Assembly: GCF_008033385.1 (NCBI RefSeq) | Contig: NZ_VOGY01000004.1 | Location: 124,001-188,000 of the forward strand | Origin: Algibacter pacificus | Lineage (GTDB): Bacteria; Bacteroidota; Bacteroidia; Flavobacteriales; Flavobacteriaceae | Direction: 5' to 3' | Length of the DNA: 64,000 nt | In this document: positions 26,042 to 34,729 of the stretch, in pieces | How the letters are laid out: every line of letters begins with the position of its first letter | Numbering within the stretch: the first letter of the stretch is position 1 | Program-made: the position numbers and the translations under genes | Notes under the pieces: model-generated | Database searches by the model: none | Seen by the model: only the letters and a program-made list of their open reading frames with translations | Told to the model about the DNA's origin: nothing

Positions 26042-27049
26042 TTATTTCTTCCCTTTCTTTAACCCTTTCACCATTTTATCAAAATCGGATTCTATTTTTT
26101 GTGTTTTGTTAAACTTATCATATTCTGAAAAGGCTTTATTTTCTGCCTGTTTCTTAGATTTTTTGCCTAAACCGTCTAACACTTTGTATTCGTTGAAAGC
26201 TAAAAACTTATTAACGCTTAAAGCTAACTGCTCCATAGTAAAGGTATTTCTACGTTCTATAAGGTTTTCTATATAATCGAAATACCCCGATACGGTACGC
26301 TCTAATTGTTTTATTTCTTTTTCTTGCAGGTAGTTCTTGGCTACTTTGGTGTCTTGTTTTAAAATTCTACCCTCTGGAGCATTTTTCCAAGTGGTTAAAC
26401 CCATATTATCAGTTTTACTATTTGCCTTTAGGTAGATAATTTCGGCTGCTGTTTTACCTGTAATGGCAAAATGAAATTTGTTTTGTACGGTAGCGTAAAA
26501 ATTCTTGGTAATGTCTGATTTTGGGTCGTAATCTATACTACATTCAGCAAATATGTCTGTAATTTGTTGGTATATTCTACGCTCGCTTGCACGTATGGAA
26601 CGAACACGCTCTAATAGCTCTTTGAAATAATCTTTACCAAAAGCGGATGTACCTTGTTTTAAACGGTCATCATCCATTACAAAGCCTTTAATAATGTATT
26701 CTTTTAAGGTTTTTGTAGCCCATATACGAAACTGGGTTGCTTTGGTAGAATTTACCCTGTAACCCACAGAAATAATGGCATCTAAATTGTAATATTTGGT
26801 CTTGTAGTTTTTGCCATCAGATGCAGTTGTTTCCAAAATGGAAATAACTGAATTTTCTTCTAATTCGCCACTTTCAAAAATGTTACTTAAATGCTTACTT
26901 ATAGCCGGAACACCTACTGAAAAAAGTTCTGCCATAGCTTTTTGAGTCAACCAAATGGTTTCATCATTCAAAATAGCCTGAACTTTTACCTCTCCATTAG
27001 GAGCGGTGTACAGAATAAAATTATTGTTGTTGGGTACTAATTCGCTCAC
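26042..27049 (-). CDS. RhuM-family protein
   Basis: 335 residues, full length for the RhuM family: ILYTAPNGEVKVQAILNDETIWLTQKAMAELF at the start (broken here by the usual variation), a central KATQFRIWATKTLKEYIIKGFVMDDDRLK, and a Lys-rich end. RhuM proteins have an N-terminal winged-helix-like part and are widespread in phages and restriction islands; their biochemical role is not settled. It follows the XRE gene by 4 bp and is probably co-transcribed with it. The abi-hsdR-Argonaute genes lie beyond the regulatory gap in the same direction. RhuM and Abi_2 genes commonly accompany type I systems. Confidence 0.9.
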   Translation of the reverse strand: MSELVPNNNNFILYTAPNGEVKVQAILNDETIWLTQKAMAELFSVGVPAISKHLSNIFESGELEENSVISILETTASDGKNYKTKYYNLDAIISVGYRVNSTKATQFRIWATKTLKEYIIKGFVMDDDRLKQGTSAFGKDYFKELLERVRSIRASERRIYQQITDIFAECSIDYDPKSDITKNFYATVQNKFHFAITGKTAAEIIYLKANSKTDNMGLTTWKNAPEGRILKQDTKVAKNYLQEKEIKQLERTVSGYFDYIENLIERRNTFTMEQLALSVNKFLAFNEYKVLDGLGKKSKKQAENKAFSEYDKFNKTQKIESDFDKMVKGLKKGKK

Positions 27050-27053
27050 TTGG

Positions 27054-27347
27054 TTATTTTTTAAGTTTTACGAGTTCCTTTTCTGCAATATTTAAGGCTT
27101 GCAATGCCTGTTCTTCATTTTCTACCAATTGAAATACTTGGTCTGCTAACCATAATGAAAACAGTTCGTTATAGTCAAGTTTGAAAAGTTTTGCTAATGG
27201 TTCTATATGTTCACGTTTAGCGGTTTTTTCTCCTCTTTCTATTTTACTAAGCATTGCGGTATCAATGTCTAACTCGGCAGATAAGTGCCTGAGTAGCATT
27301 TCTTGTTCTTCTCTTTTAGACCGTATTAAGTCTCCGAATTTATTCAT
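27054..27347 (-). CDS. XRE-family transcriptional regulator
   Basis: 97 residues. The HTH occupies the first 60 residues (FGDLIRSKREEQEMLLRHLS, LDIDTAMLSKIERGEKTAKR). The C-terminal helix ending EEQALQALNIAEKELVKLKK is charged and probably mediates dimerisation. It heads the XRE-RhuM pair and is the best candidate to control the operon and the ATACGT sites of the downstream gap. Upstream there is a -7 box TATATTTG (plus-strand 27433-27440), and the leader carries AACTC-N8-GAGTT and two copies of CGTGAAC, possible autoregulatory sites. Confidence 0.85.
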   Translation of the reverse strand: MNKFGDLIRSKREEQEMLLRHLSAELDIDTAMLSKIERGEKTAKREHIEPLAKLFKLDYNELFSLWLADQVFQLVENEEQALQALNIAEKELVKLKK

Positions 27348-27506
27348 TGCTTATTTGTTTGTATTAAATACATTTGTTCACGCAACATTAATTAACTCGT
27401 AATTAGGAGTTCACGAATGCTAACGCATTTGTCAAATATAGACAAATTCAAAACAAACAAGAACAAAAACCACAAGAAGAATTTCAAAAAGTGCAAAGGT
27501 TGCAAA
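27348..27506 (-). promoter_or_regulatory. Promoter region of the XRE-rhuM genes
   Basis: The minus-strand -7 box TATATTTG is at 27433-27440. Between it and the ATG lie AACTC-N8-GAGTT (inverted) and two CGTGAAC copies about 32 bp apart. These are candidate XRE operators. No clear terminator is seen for the gene to the right. Confidence 0.5.
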
Positions 27507-29792
27507 CTATAAAGAAGATGTAATCTTCTGATAGTATCCGTAACTGGGTTGCGAGAGATGTGAACCTAACAAGGATTTGAGCAAATTATCAATAGAACGG
27601 TCTTTTAGTTGGTATTTCTTGCCTATGATGATGGCTTCTTCACGTTTGAAGTTTTGCGGTAAGGCTTCAAAGAATTGCTTTTTATTGTTAGCACCTTTAA
27701 AAACTCCTGTTTCTTCTTTCTTTGGTAGGTTATTGTACATTAACAAACTGTGTTCGAGATAAACATTTGCAATCATTAACGCCATTTCAAAATCTTCATC
27801 CGTACACGTAACATTTTCGGTACAATCGCCATTATCAAATTTGCGAAGCGTGGATAATATCATACAAATACGATACAGAATTAAGCCTAATCGTTTTACT
27901 ACGCTACCAGCTTCTTCTGCTGTAAAGGTGGTTACTTCTGTTAACCATTGTTGCCCTGTATAATTAACCGTTTGCCATTGTTCTTTAGATAAGTGTATTT
28001 GCGTTGGATTTGCTTCTAAGAAGTGAATCATTTCTAATACATTCTGCGATAAGGTTTCAAAATGGTCATTTAAATTTAAGGTATTGCCGAAAGGCGATAC
28101 ATCTTTCCAAAGTTGCTCTACCTTAAACGTGTAGAATAAAAAACGACTGAATAAACCATCTTCTGCAGATGCAATAATATTGGCTACTTGACCAGGCGTA
28201 CCAGATAAAGCAACTGATATTTTAGGCTCCTTGATAATAACATATTCATTGTCTGTTTTTCTTGAAACAGAAATAGTTTCAGAATGAAACGCTTTTCTGA
28301 GCATATCAGAATATCCGCCCCAATCTTGCTTAAAAACTGCTCCCATACTATCAGCTTCTGTTTCGCAAATAATTCCTTTACCTTCATTTTGTTGTATGTG
28401 TTGTAAAATGGCTGCATAAGATGTATTGGCAGGAATGAATACCACTTTAAAAGGTGGTTTTACAGGCTCTTCTGGAGTTTCTGTATCGTCTTTCTTTCGG
28501 TTTCTTTGTTCTACCTTGTATTGAGCTAATTCGGCTTCATAAATGGACTTATCTTGATTGCTTTGTTCCAATACACTTTCTTGATATGGGTCTGCCAATA
28601 TTTTAGCGAATTTTAAAGCACCTTTTCCGCTTGCTGCTGGAGCTATGATAAACGAAAACAGATTAGGAAATACAGTCTGTTGAGCATATACACCTGATAC
28701 ATTTGGTAAACAACCGCTAAGAATAGACAATGCACCTGTAAAGAAAACATCTCGTTCTCTTGGGTCTGTAAATGCCATTGTACCTTTTCTTAAAACTTCT
28801 GGTAGATTATCAAATAATTGCTCGTCAAAAGTTGGTGTGTTTTTTAGGTAATCTTCATCACTTACTATCTCATTTGGTTGTGCTATTTGCTTATGACTTG
28901 GATAGCTCGCAAATTGCATAGCGTTGTTATCATACGCTGATTTTACGGATGCTTTTATTTCATCTTTGTTTAGGTCGTAAGTATTTAGAATAAGATGCAA
29001 AGTATCATCATACACGATTCCTCTCCTGTTGCAATTACAAGCCAATTGATATATGAAATTGTTTCGGTTGCCGTCTGCATAGCTTTCTTTGTTTTCGGTG
29101 AATGTGATACACTCGGTAAAGATTTCTGAACTATTACTGTTTTCATTATTGCTAAGATTTTGGGTTACTACTGTTTTTGATGCTGTTGGTGTGATAGGCT
29201 GTAAAACCGTTTCGGTTTTTACCTTGAACTTTTGGTTTTGTATGTTCTTATACCCATCAGGGTCATAAGACACAAAACACAACCTTGTAATGTCTTTGCA
29301 TTTTGGGTCTGCCTCAATACCAACTTCTTTTTCATAAAACGCTTGCACTTGTGCATAAGTGTTTTTATGCTGTTCCATAGTAGAATCTACTTCAATAAAA
29401 ACTTTTAGGCCATTACCGCTTGGGCTTGTGAAACAAGCAAAAGTGAAAGGAATGGATTGTATTTTCTGTTTTGCTTCTTGAAGCTCGTCTGGTTCTAACT
29501 TATCAAAATCTAAGTGTACAAACCCGCTGTACATTTTAAAGTATTCCATTTTACGACCGCCTTCAAAAGTTGCTGACGGTGTAAAGGCAACTAATTCTTT
29601 TTTGAATTGGTCTGCTCGTTCTGGTTTACCCATTCCAATAGCCATACGGATAGCTTCAATAGGTTCTTTATATTTACCCTCAATAACGTCCTTTACTATA
29701 AGTAGTAAGGCTTTATTTTCTATGGGTTGATTGAAATTTTTATATATAGTTGATGATGCCATTTTAGAAGTATTTATGTGATTATTTTCCAT
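27507..29792 (-). CDS. VirE_N/DUF3987 replication-type protein of an integrative element
   Basis: 761 residues. The N-terminal third is a BT4734-like VirE_N domain (MYSGFVHLDFDKLEPDELQE, FACFTSPSGNGLKVFIEVD, ITRLCFVSYDPDGYKN), related to primase-type folds. The remainder is a DUF3987-type P-loop domain with FIIAPAASGKGALKFA (Walker A) and GIICETEADSMGAVF. Such proteins sit beside the integrase in many Bacteroidota integrative and mobilizable elements and in satellites, where they probably prime or unwind DNA for replication. It ends 160 bp before the XRE gene and overlaps the next HTH gene by 11 bp. Confidence 0.85.
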   Translation of the reverse strand: MENNHINTSKMASSTIYKNFNQPIENKALLLIVKDVIEGKYKEPIEAIRMAIGMGKPERADQFKKELVAFTPSATFEGGRKMEYFKMYSGFVHLDFDKLEPDELQEAKQKIQSIPFTFACFTSPSGNGLKVFIEVDSTMEQHKNTYAQVQAFYEKEVGIEADPKCKDITRLCFVSYDPDGYKNIQNQKFKVKTETVLQPITPTASKTVVTQNLSNNENSNSSEIFTECITFTENKESYADGNRNNFIYQLACNCNRRGIVYDDTLHLILNTYDLNKDEIKASVKSAYDNNAMQFASYPSHKQIAQPNEIVSDEDYLKNTPTFDEQLFDNLPEVLRKGTMAFTDPRERDVFFTGALSILSGCLPNVSGVYAQQTVFPNLFSFIIAPAASGKGALKFAKILADPYQESVLEQSNQDKSIYEAELAQYKVEQRNRKKDDTETPEEPVKPPFKVVFIPANTSYAAILQHIQQNEGKGIICETEADSMGAVFKQDWGGYSDMLRKAFHSETISVSRKTDNEYVIIKEPKISVALSGTPGQVANIIASAEDGLFSRFLFYTFKVEQLWKDVSPFGNTLNLNDHFETLSQNVLEMIHFLEANPTQIHLSKEQWQTVNYTGQQWLTEVTTFTAEEAGSVVKRLGLILYRICMILSTLRKFDNGDCTENVTCTDEDFEMALMIANVYLEHSLLMYNNLPKKEETGVFKGANNKKQFFEALPQNFKREEAIIIGKKYQLKDRSIDNLLKSLLGSHLSQPSYGYYQKITSSL

Positions 29793-30066
29793 TGATAGGT
29801 GCTTTAAAATTTTTGTCTAGCAATTCGAGTATGTCTGATAAGCGGTAGTAGATTTTGTACCCAATTTGGCAATAGCCTATGAGTCCGCTATCTCGCCAAT
29901 ATTGAGCGGTACGCTTACTTACATTCATTATCTGTAGAAACTCTTGGGTGTCGAAAAACACTTGGTCAGGATTGCTTCTTTGCTTGTCTTTAAGCATAAG
30001 CGTTAGTTCTGATAGTCTATCGTCTATCTGTTCTAACTTTTCGTCTAAAGGATGATAAAAGCCCAT
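29782..30066 (-). CDS. Helix-turn-helix (excisionase-like) protein
   Basis: 94 residues. A coiled N-terminal stretch (DEKLEQIDDRLSELTLML) precedes a MerR/Xis-type winged HTH: DTQEFLQIMNVSKRTAQYWRDSGLIGYCQI followed by YYRLSDILELLDKNF. Proteins of this type serve as excision or transcription factors in Bacteroidota integrative elements. It is 2 bp downstream of a second HTH gene and overlaps the VirE_N/DUF3987 gene. Confidence 0.85.
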   Translation of the reverse strand: MGFYHPLDEKLEQIDDRLSELTLMLKDKQRSNPDQVFFDTQEFLQIMNVSKRTAQYWRDSGLIGYCQIGYKIYYRLSDILELLDKNFKAPINGK

Positions 30067-30068
30067 AT

Positions 30069-30371
30069 CTAACTGCGTTTGTTTTGAATTAGATAATTGG
30101 CTGCTGCTTTTTCGATTTCGTCCGTAGAAGATTGACGGTTACGCTGTAACCATTCGTCTAACTCGGTACGATTGAAATAGAGTTTTTTACCTTGTGGGCA
30201 GAAATGCGGAACGGATTTCTGACTGGTAAGTTTGTACAGATGCGAAGCACTTATATCTAAATAGCTACAGGCATCATTGAAGTTTAGTACTTCTTTCTTT
30301 AAGAGGTTTTGTTCCTCTATCTTTTGCTCAAGTCTGTTGAGCTTTTCTAAAATTAAATTTTCGTTACTCAT
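30069..30371 (-). CDS. Helix-turn-helix (excisionase-like) protein
   Basis: 100 residues, built like its downstream neighbour: a coiled start (LNRLEQKIEEQNLLKKEV), then LNFNDACSYLDISASHLYKLTSQKSVPHFCPQGKK read as a helix-turn-helix with the wing LYFNRTELDEWL. It likely works with the 94-residue protein as a pair controlling excision or element genes. The gap upstream (30372-30492) is AT-rich and may hold their promoter. Confidence 0.85.
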   Translation of the reverse strand: MSNENLILEKLNRLEQKIEEQNLLKKEVLNFNDACSYLDISASHLYKLTSQKSVPHFCPQGKKLYFNRTELDEWLQRNRQSSTDEIEKAAANYLIQNKRS

Positions 30372-30492
30372 TGTGTTACGATTTTTAAAAGTTTTACAAT
30401 AAATTCTATTGCAAACTTATATCGTAACAAGCTAGTAATCAGCAAGAAGGTAACGTCTTACTAATATATCTTACTCATCTTACTGTTTTTAT

Positions 30493-31563
30493 TTACAGTT
30501 GTCTGAGAATGTCATCAATAGTGCCTTGTTCTTTAGGGTAGTTGTTCTTGTTTTTATACAAATTATTACGTTTCAAATCCGTTCCTTTTTTAGAATAAAA
30601 GAGGTTTGATTGTTCAATAGTTGTAGGATTGAAATTGCTAAAGTGTTGCTCCATTTTTGAAACTATGTAACTGAATTGTGTTGTCTCACAACCTAAATGA
30701 ATTTGAGGAGCACCAATCTTTAAATCTTTACTTGTTAATACACTTACTAATTGCTCTACTGTGGTTTTATCTTCATTCAATAATTCAATATCACGATTGA
30801 GTAAAGAGAGTACCGATTTTAGCTTTGTTGTATTTCCAGTAAATCCAAATGAGAAACGTTTGTCTTTTTCGAACTTATAATCATCAACACCTAAAAGGAT
30901 ATTGTTTACTGTTTGAAATTCAGGAGTTGTTTTGTCAATCTCTATATCTGAAATAGGTTGTTGAAGTAGTTCTCCGTAAAGCTCATTTTTTTTTGACGGT
31001 AATTCCGAAAGGAATTGAGGATATAATTTTTCGGTTTCCTTTAGAAAACGAATTACATTAGCAATGAGTTGCGGAATAACAAAAGCTGTCAAGTCGGTTT
31101 GCTTAAAACTGTCTTGGTCTGTTCCTATTCTTAATAATAAGTCTTTGCAAGATTTCACTACATTTTGAACTATCTCTTTTTTCTGAATTTCTCCAATGTC
31201 CTTATTTACACATTTAAAAACTCTGTCTGATAGTCTTGTAGCTTCATTTAAAAGCAAATAATGATAAAACCTTTGTGTTGCTGTGGTGGGTTCAGCTAAC
31301 TGGGTTTCAACCAATGGATACAGAATATCGTGATTAATATCGGTATCTGCTTGCAGTAGGTAGATTTCCAAACCATCTTCTTTGAATAGATTAGGCTTGT
31401 TTTTTTGGATTTCCTTTAACGCCTTGTAATACTCGTTTATAGTCTGCTTTGGCTGTATAAATTTTGCAGACAAATTTTGTCTGTAAAACTTTTCATTGAC
31501 TGCATCACTTGCCCAAGGTTTTAGGTCGCCATAAATGATGCTTTTAAAAATAGTTAGTTCCAT
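30493..31563 (-). CDS. Hypothetical protein of the integrative element
   Basis: 356 residues, mostly helical, without a motif I recognise. It starts MELTIFKSIIYGDLKPWASD, has a long helical middle (LLLRIGTDQDSFKQ, FLKETEKLYPQFLSELP), and a C-terminal segment LGCETTQFSYIVSKMEQHF that may be the conserved core. It lies 1 bp downstream of the integrase gene, so the two are translationally linked. It could be an RteC-like or directionality-type accessory protein, but I cannot support that by sequence. Confidence 0.7.
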   Translation of the reverse strand: MELTIFKSIIYGDLKPWASDAVNEKFYRQNLSAKFIQPKQTINEYYKALKEIQKNKPNLFKEDGLEIYLLQADTDINHDILYPLVETQLAEPTTATQRFYHYLLLNEATRLSDRVFKCVNKDIGEIQKKEIVQNVVKSCKDLLLRIGTDQDSFKQTDLTAFVIPQLIANVIRFLKETEKLYPQFLSELPSKKNELYGELLQQPISDIEIDKTTPEFQTVNNILLGVDDYKFEKDKRFSFGFTGNTTKLKSVLSLLNRDIELLNEDKTTVEQLVSVLTSKDLKIGAPQIHLGCETTQFSYIVSKMEQHFSNFNPTTIEQSNLFYSKKGTDLKRNNLYKNKNNYPKEQGTIDDILRQL

Positions 31564-31564
31564 A

Positions 31565-32671
31565 TTATAAATCGAGTTGAATTTTATTAGCTGCTTCTTT
31601 CTTCTTGTTATCTATTACTTTGGCATATATCTGAGTGGTTTTTAATTCTCTATGTCCTAATAGCTTTGATACGGTATAAATATCTGTACCCATTGTAAGT
31701 TGTAGGGTCGCATAGGTGTGTCTTGCACAATGGAACGTGATATTTTTAGTAATACCTGCACGAAGCACCCATTGAGCTAATTTAACATTGTGCCAAGCAC
31801 TATATTTTAAGCCTTTGAAAACACGCGCTGTTTTTTCCTTTTCTTCTCCTAACATATTACGAGCTTGCTCGGATATTGGTAGGGTTTCCGCTCCTTTGGT
31901 TTTTTGTTGTCTGAAACGTATATAGTAGCCCATTTCATCAGAATGTTGCACCTCTGACCAAACTAACTTATTTATATCTGACCATCTTAAACCAGTAAGG
32001 CAAGCGAATAAAAACGCAGTTTTTAGCTGCTTGCTTTCGCAATCTGCTTTTACTAATGCTTGTACTTCTTCTAAGGTTAAAAACTCTCTTTGTGGTTCGC
32101 CTTGTTTAAATCCCTGGACTTGCTCCGCAGGATTGTATTTTAAAATACCATCTCTAACCGCTTGTTTTAATGCTGCCTTTAGTTTGTTGAAGTAGGAGTA
32201 TTTGGAATTTTGAGATAATTCGTTTTCACTTTTGGTTTTAGCTTCATTGTCTAAATAATCTTTAAAGCCTTGTACCCAATCACGATTTACTCTATCAAAT
32301 GAAATATCTCTTGGACTGTATTTTCTTAGATGCTTACCAACACTATCCCAATTGCCATAATTACCTAAACTGGCTTTTCTCTTTTCTGTGAGTGCATCAA
32401 AGTATAATAAGAAACTGCCTTTTAGTTTCTCTTTGTCTTGAAAATCATAAATATTATTCTGAATTTCTAAGTGCCTTTTGGCTCTGATACTTTCAGCTAA
32501 TTGTAGTATCGTTTTATTTTGGTCTTTCTCTGCCTTAGTAAGTGAACCTTTTTCTGGGTCAGGTTTGAGGTACAATTTTAAATATTCATATTCTCGCTTA
32601 CCATTGGCATAGTAATCTAAATACAAACTGATTTTGTTTCCTTTCTTGCGTTTTCTTAATGTTACTTTCAT
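31565..32671 (-). CDS. Tyrosine recombinase (integrase)
   Basis: 368 residues. The N-terminal arm-binding domain (KVTLRKRKKGNKISLYLDYY) and SAM-like core-binding domain (about 80-180) are followed by the catalytic domain with R229 (LTGLRWSDI), K257 (QKTKG), H314 and R317 (FHCARHTYATL), H340 (LLGHRELKTTQ) and nucleophile Y349 (IYAKV). All catalytic positions are present, so it should be active. It lies about 0.65 kb from the mnmE 3' end with only the zinc-finger/HTH gene between, as expected for an integrase next to its attachment site. Confidence 0.95.
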   Translation of the reverse strand: MKVTLRKRKKGNKISLYLDYYANGKREYEYLKLYLKPDPEKGSLTKAEKDQNKTILQLAESIRAKRHLEIQNNIYDFQDKEKLKGSFLLYFDALTEKRKASLGNYGNWDSVGKHLRKYSPRDISFDRVNRDWVQGFKDYLDNEAKTKSENELSQNSKYSYFNKLKAALKQAVRDGILKYNPAEQVQGFKQGEPQREFLTLEEVQALVKADCESKQLKTAFLFACLTGLRWSDINKLVWSEVQHSDEMGYYIRFRQQKTKGAETLPISEQARNMLGEEKEKTARVFKGLKYSAWHNVKLAQWVLRAGITKNITFHCARHTYATLQLTMGTDIYTVSKLLGHRELKTTQIYAKVIDNKKKEAANKIQLDL

Positions 32672-32675
32672 AAGG

Positions 32676-33080
32676 CTAAATTTTAAAGAGATTATCGATT
32701 TCTGTCCGTTTTATAATAGTGCGCCTACCTAATTTTGCAATGCTCAATTGGTTGCGTTTTATCATCCGCTGAATAGTCCATCTGCTTGCACCTAATAAAT
32801 TGGCAGCTTCAGTAATACTTAGAAATTCTTTATCTCTTAGATTGATATGATTTCCTGCTTGTGTAGGTAAGGTTTGCAGAGTTTGCAAGTTTTCGGAAGA
32901 TGTAGGCTTGCTATTATTTATTTGCTCGGATAGGGTGGATTGTACTTTTTCTTCTCGCTTACGTTGTTTGTAGGCTCTACTTGCACACGTATGACCGCAA
33001 TACTTAGTGGTGGTCTTTTGTGCAACAAAAGCCATTCCACAGAATTGACAGAATTTCGGTATTTTAATTGTACTGCTCAT
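32676..33080 (-). CDS. Zinc-finger/helix-turn-helix protein next to the integrase
   Basis: 134 residues. The N-terminal zinc ribbon FCQFCGMAFVAQKTTTKYCG with a following Cys gives four Cys. A polar linker leads to a MerR/Xis-type HTH, FLSITEAANLLGASRWTIQR, with wing LGRRTIIKRTEIDNLF. Likely a regulator or excisionase for the integrase 4 bp downstream. Its leader region carries the TTGGTGGTGC and GGGCAACA repeats, which it or the integrase may bind. Confidence 0.85.
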   Translation of the reverse strand: MSSTIKIPKFCQFCGMAFVAQKTTTKYCGHTCASRAYKQRKREEKVQSTLSEQINNSKPTSSENLQTLQTLPTQAGNHINLRDKEFLSITEAANLLGASRWTIQRMIKRNQLSIAKLGRRTIIKRTEIDNLFKI

Positions 33081-33106
33081 TTGGTGCTACTTGTAGCTCA
33101 ATGTTG

Positions 33107-33146
33107 CTTGGTGGTGCTTGGTGGTGCTTGGTGGTGCTTGGTGGTG
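33107..33146 (+). repeat. Four tandem 10-bp repeats (TTGGTGGTGC)
   Basis: Four head-to-tail copies of TTGGTGGTGC (phase arbitrary), with a partial GTTGC before them, in the leader of the zinc-finger/HTH gene. Period 10 matches a helical turn. Position next to the probable attachment site suggests protein binding; slipped-strand expansion is another explanation. Confidence 0.8.
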
Positions 33147-33180
33147 CATCATTTCGCTTTGATTTGTTGCTTTATGATTT

Positions 33181-33250
33181 GGGCAACAGATAAGCTATTA
33201 GGGCAACAATTGAACAACAAATATAAGAAATAAAGAGCAATTGGGCAACA
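33181..33250 (+). repeat. Three GGGCAACA repeats between the element and mnmE
   Basis: GGGCAACA at 33181-33188, 33201-33208 and 33243-33250. The spacing is 20 and 42 bp, near two and four helical turns. Direct repeats like this between an integrase gene and its attachment site are usual for arm-type recombinase or excisionase sites. Confidence 0.65.
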
Positions 33251-33316
33251 AAAAAGAGATGCTAAAATCTTATAAAGTCAATAAAAACAAGTAGTTAGAA
33301 AATAAAAGAAAGATAA

Positions 33317-34714
33317 TTACTTCCCGATACAAAAATTAGCAAAAATATTACCCAACAAATCATCGTTAGTAATTTCTCCTGTAATTTCTCCAAAATAGTA
33401 TAAAGCTTGGCGAATATCAATAGCTAATAAATCGCCCGAAATACCAGATTCTAAACCATTTTTCACATGATCTATTTCTTCAAAAGCTTTTAAAAGCGAA
33501 TCGTAATGCCTAGAATTGGTTACAATAGTATCATTATTTCTAAGCGCTCCTGTGTTTACAAAACTAAGTAGTTTATCTTTAAGTTCTTCAACACCCAGGC
33601 CTGTTTTAGCGGATAATAAATGAATATTAGGAATTTCAGCTTTTACAAGTTCTATGTCCTTGTCTTCTAATTTATCAACCTTATTAGCAACAACCAATAA
33701 AGGTTTTAGCGGATACTTATTTTTAACTTTTTCAACTTCAATTTTAAAAGATTTCAGGAAAGATACTTCTTTAAAATTGCTGCTATCGGCAAGAAAAACT
33801 ACCACTTGAGCTTGGTCTATTTTTTCAAAAGTTTTCTTAATCCCGATGCTTTCCACTACATCGGTCGTTTCTCGAATTCCAGCGGTATCAATAAATCGGA
33901 ATCCAATACCACCAATAGAAATTTCATCTTCAATAGTATCACGAGTAGTTCCAGCTATTTCGGAAACAATGGCGCGCTCTTCATTTAAAAGCGCATTTAA
34001 AAGTGTGGATTTTCCAACATTTGGTTCACCCACAATAGCAACCGGGATACCGTTTTTAATAACATTTCCAACAGCAAAAGAGTCTATTAATCGTTTTAAA
34101 ACAAAAGAAATACGCTGGGTTAAATCTTTAAATTGTGTTCTATCGGCAAACTCTACATCTTCTTCTGCGAAGTCCAATTCTAATTCTATTAACGAAGCGA
34201 AATTTAAAAGTTCTTCACGAAGTTTTGCAATTTCAGAAGAAAAACCACCACGCATTTGCAGCATGGCTATTTGATGCGAGGCTTCATTGTCACTCGAAAT
34301 TAAATCGGCCACGGCTTCTGCCTGACTTAAATCTAATTTTCCGTTTAAAAAAGCACGTAATGTAAACTCTCCTGCCGATGCCATTCGGCAGCCTTTCCGA
34401 AGACATAATTGTATAATTTCTTGCTGAATATAATTTGATCCATGGCAGGATATTTCTACCACATTTTCACCGGTGTAGGAATTCGGGTTTTTAAAAACAG
34501 ACACTAAAACCTCATCTATAGTTCGGTTTTCGTCAATAATATGCCCTAAATGAATGGTGTGTGTTTTTTGAGCTAAAAGCGACTTTTCACTTTTAACAGA
34601 TTTAAAACAGCTATCGGTAATAGCAATAGCATCCACTCCCGATAATCGAATTACGGCAATAGCACCCGCACCAGATGGTGTGGCTAAAGCTACAATGGTG
34701 TCTTGATTAATCAT
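33317..34714 (-). CDS. mnmE: tRNA uridine-5-carboxymethylaminomethyl GTPase MnmE
   Basis: 465 residues, normal length. The N-terminal formyl-THF-binding domain starts QDTIVALATPSGAGAIAVIR; the inserted G domain has GEPNVGKSTLLNALL (G1), GTTRDT (G2), DTAGIRET (G3) and ANKVDKL (G4); the C-terminal end is NIFANFCIGK with the conserved Cys. With MnmG it modifies U34 of several tRNAs. The extreme 3' end is intact although an integrase module begins 240 bp downstream, as expected when an element regenerates the end of its target gene. Confidence 0.97.
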   Translation of the reverse strand: MINQDTIVALATPSGAGAIAVIRLSGVDAIAITDSCFKSVKSEKSLLAQKTHTIHLGHIIDENRTIDEVLVSVFKNPNSYTGENVVEISCHGSNYIQQEIIQLCLRKGCRMASAGEFTLRAFLNGKLDLSQAEAVADLISSDNEASHQIAMLQMRGGFSSEIAKLREELLNFASLIELELDFAEEDVEFADRTQFKDLTQRISFVLKRLIDSFAVGNVIKNGIPVAIVGEPNVGKSTLLNALLNEERAIVSEIAGTTRDTIEDEISIGGIGFRFIDTAGIRETTDVVESIGIKKTFEKIDQAQVVVFLADSSNFKEVSFLKSFKIEVEKVKNKYPLKPLLVVANKVDKLEDKDIELVKAEIPNIHLLSAKTGLGVEELKDKLLSFVNTGALRNNDTIVTNSRHYDSLLKAFEEIDHVKNGLESGISGDLLAIDIRQALYYFGEITGEITNDDLLGNIFANFCIGK

Positions 34715-34729
34715 GAATTTAAAGCAATT

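Larger units (their letters stand above)
19815..33316 (-). mobile_element. Probable integrative element at the mnmE 3' end (left limit unknown)
   Basis: From the mnmE 3' end leftwards: binding-site-like repeats, zinc-finger/HTH protein, tyrosine recombinase, unknown protein, two HTH proteins, VirE_N/DUF3987 protein, then defence cargo (XRE, RhuM, Abi_2, HsdR, pAgo), all on one strand. The mnmE 3' end is a known integration target (Salmonella genomic island 1). No relaxase or conjugation gene is visible. I could not find a second copy of the mnmE end to the left, so the left limit given is only the end of the last cargo-like gene; the element may extend past position 1. Confidence 0.5.

Noticed and set aside
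25719-26042. 107-residue minus-strand frame covering the gap between rhuM and abi
   Set aside because: Low-complexity, with phenylalanine runs from T-tracts and no family likeness; it is better explained by the promoter and hairpins.
1-27347. Second copy of the mnmE 3' end as left attachment site
   Set aside because: Reading by eye for CTTCCCGATAC and variants found no copy; a short or diverged site may have been missed.
33107-33146. Considered as CRISPR or coding repeat
   Set aside because: Units of 10 bp without spacers in a leader region; they fit a slipped or protein-binding repeat.
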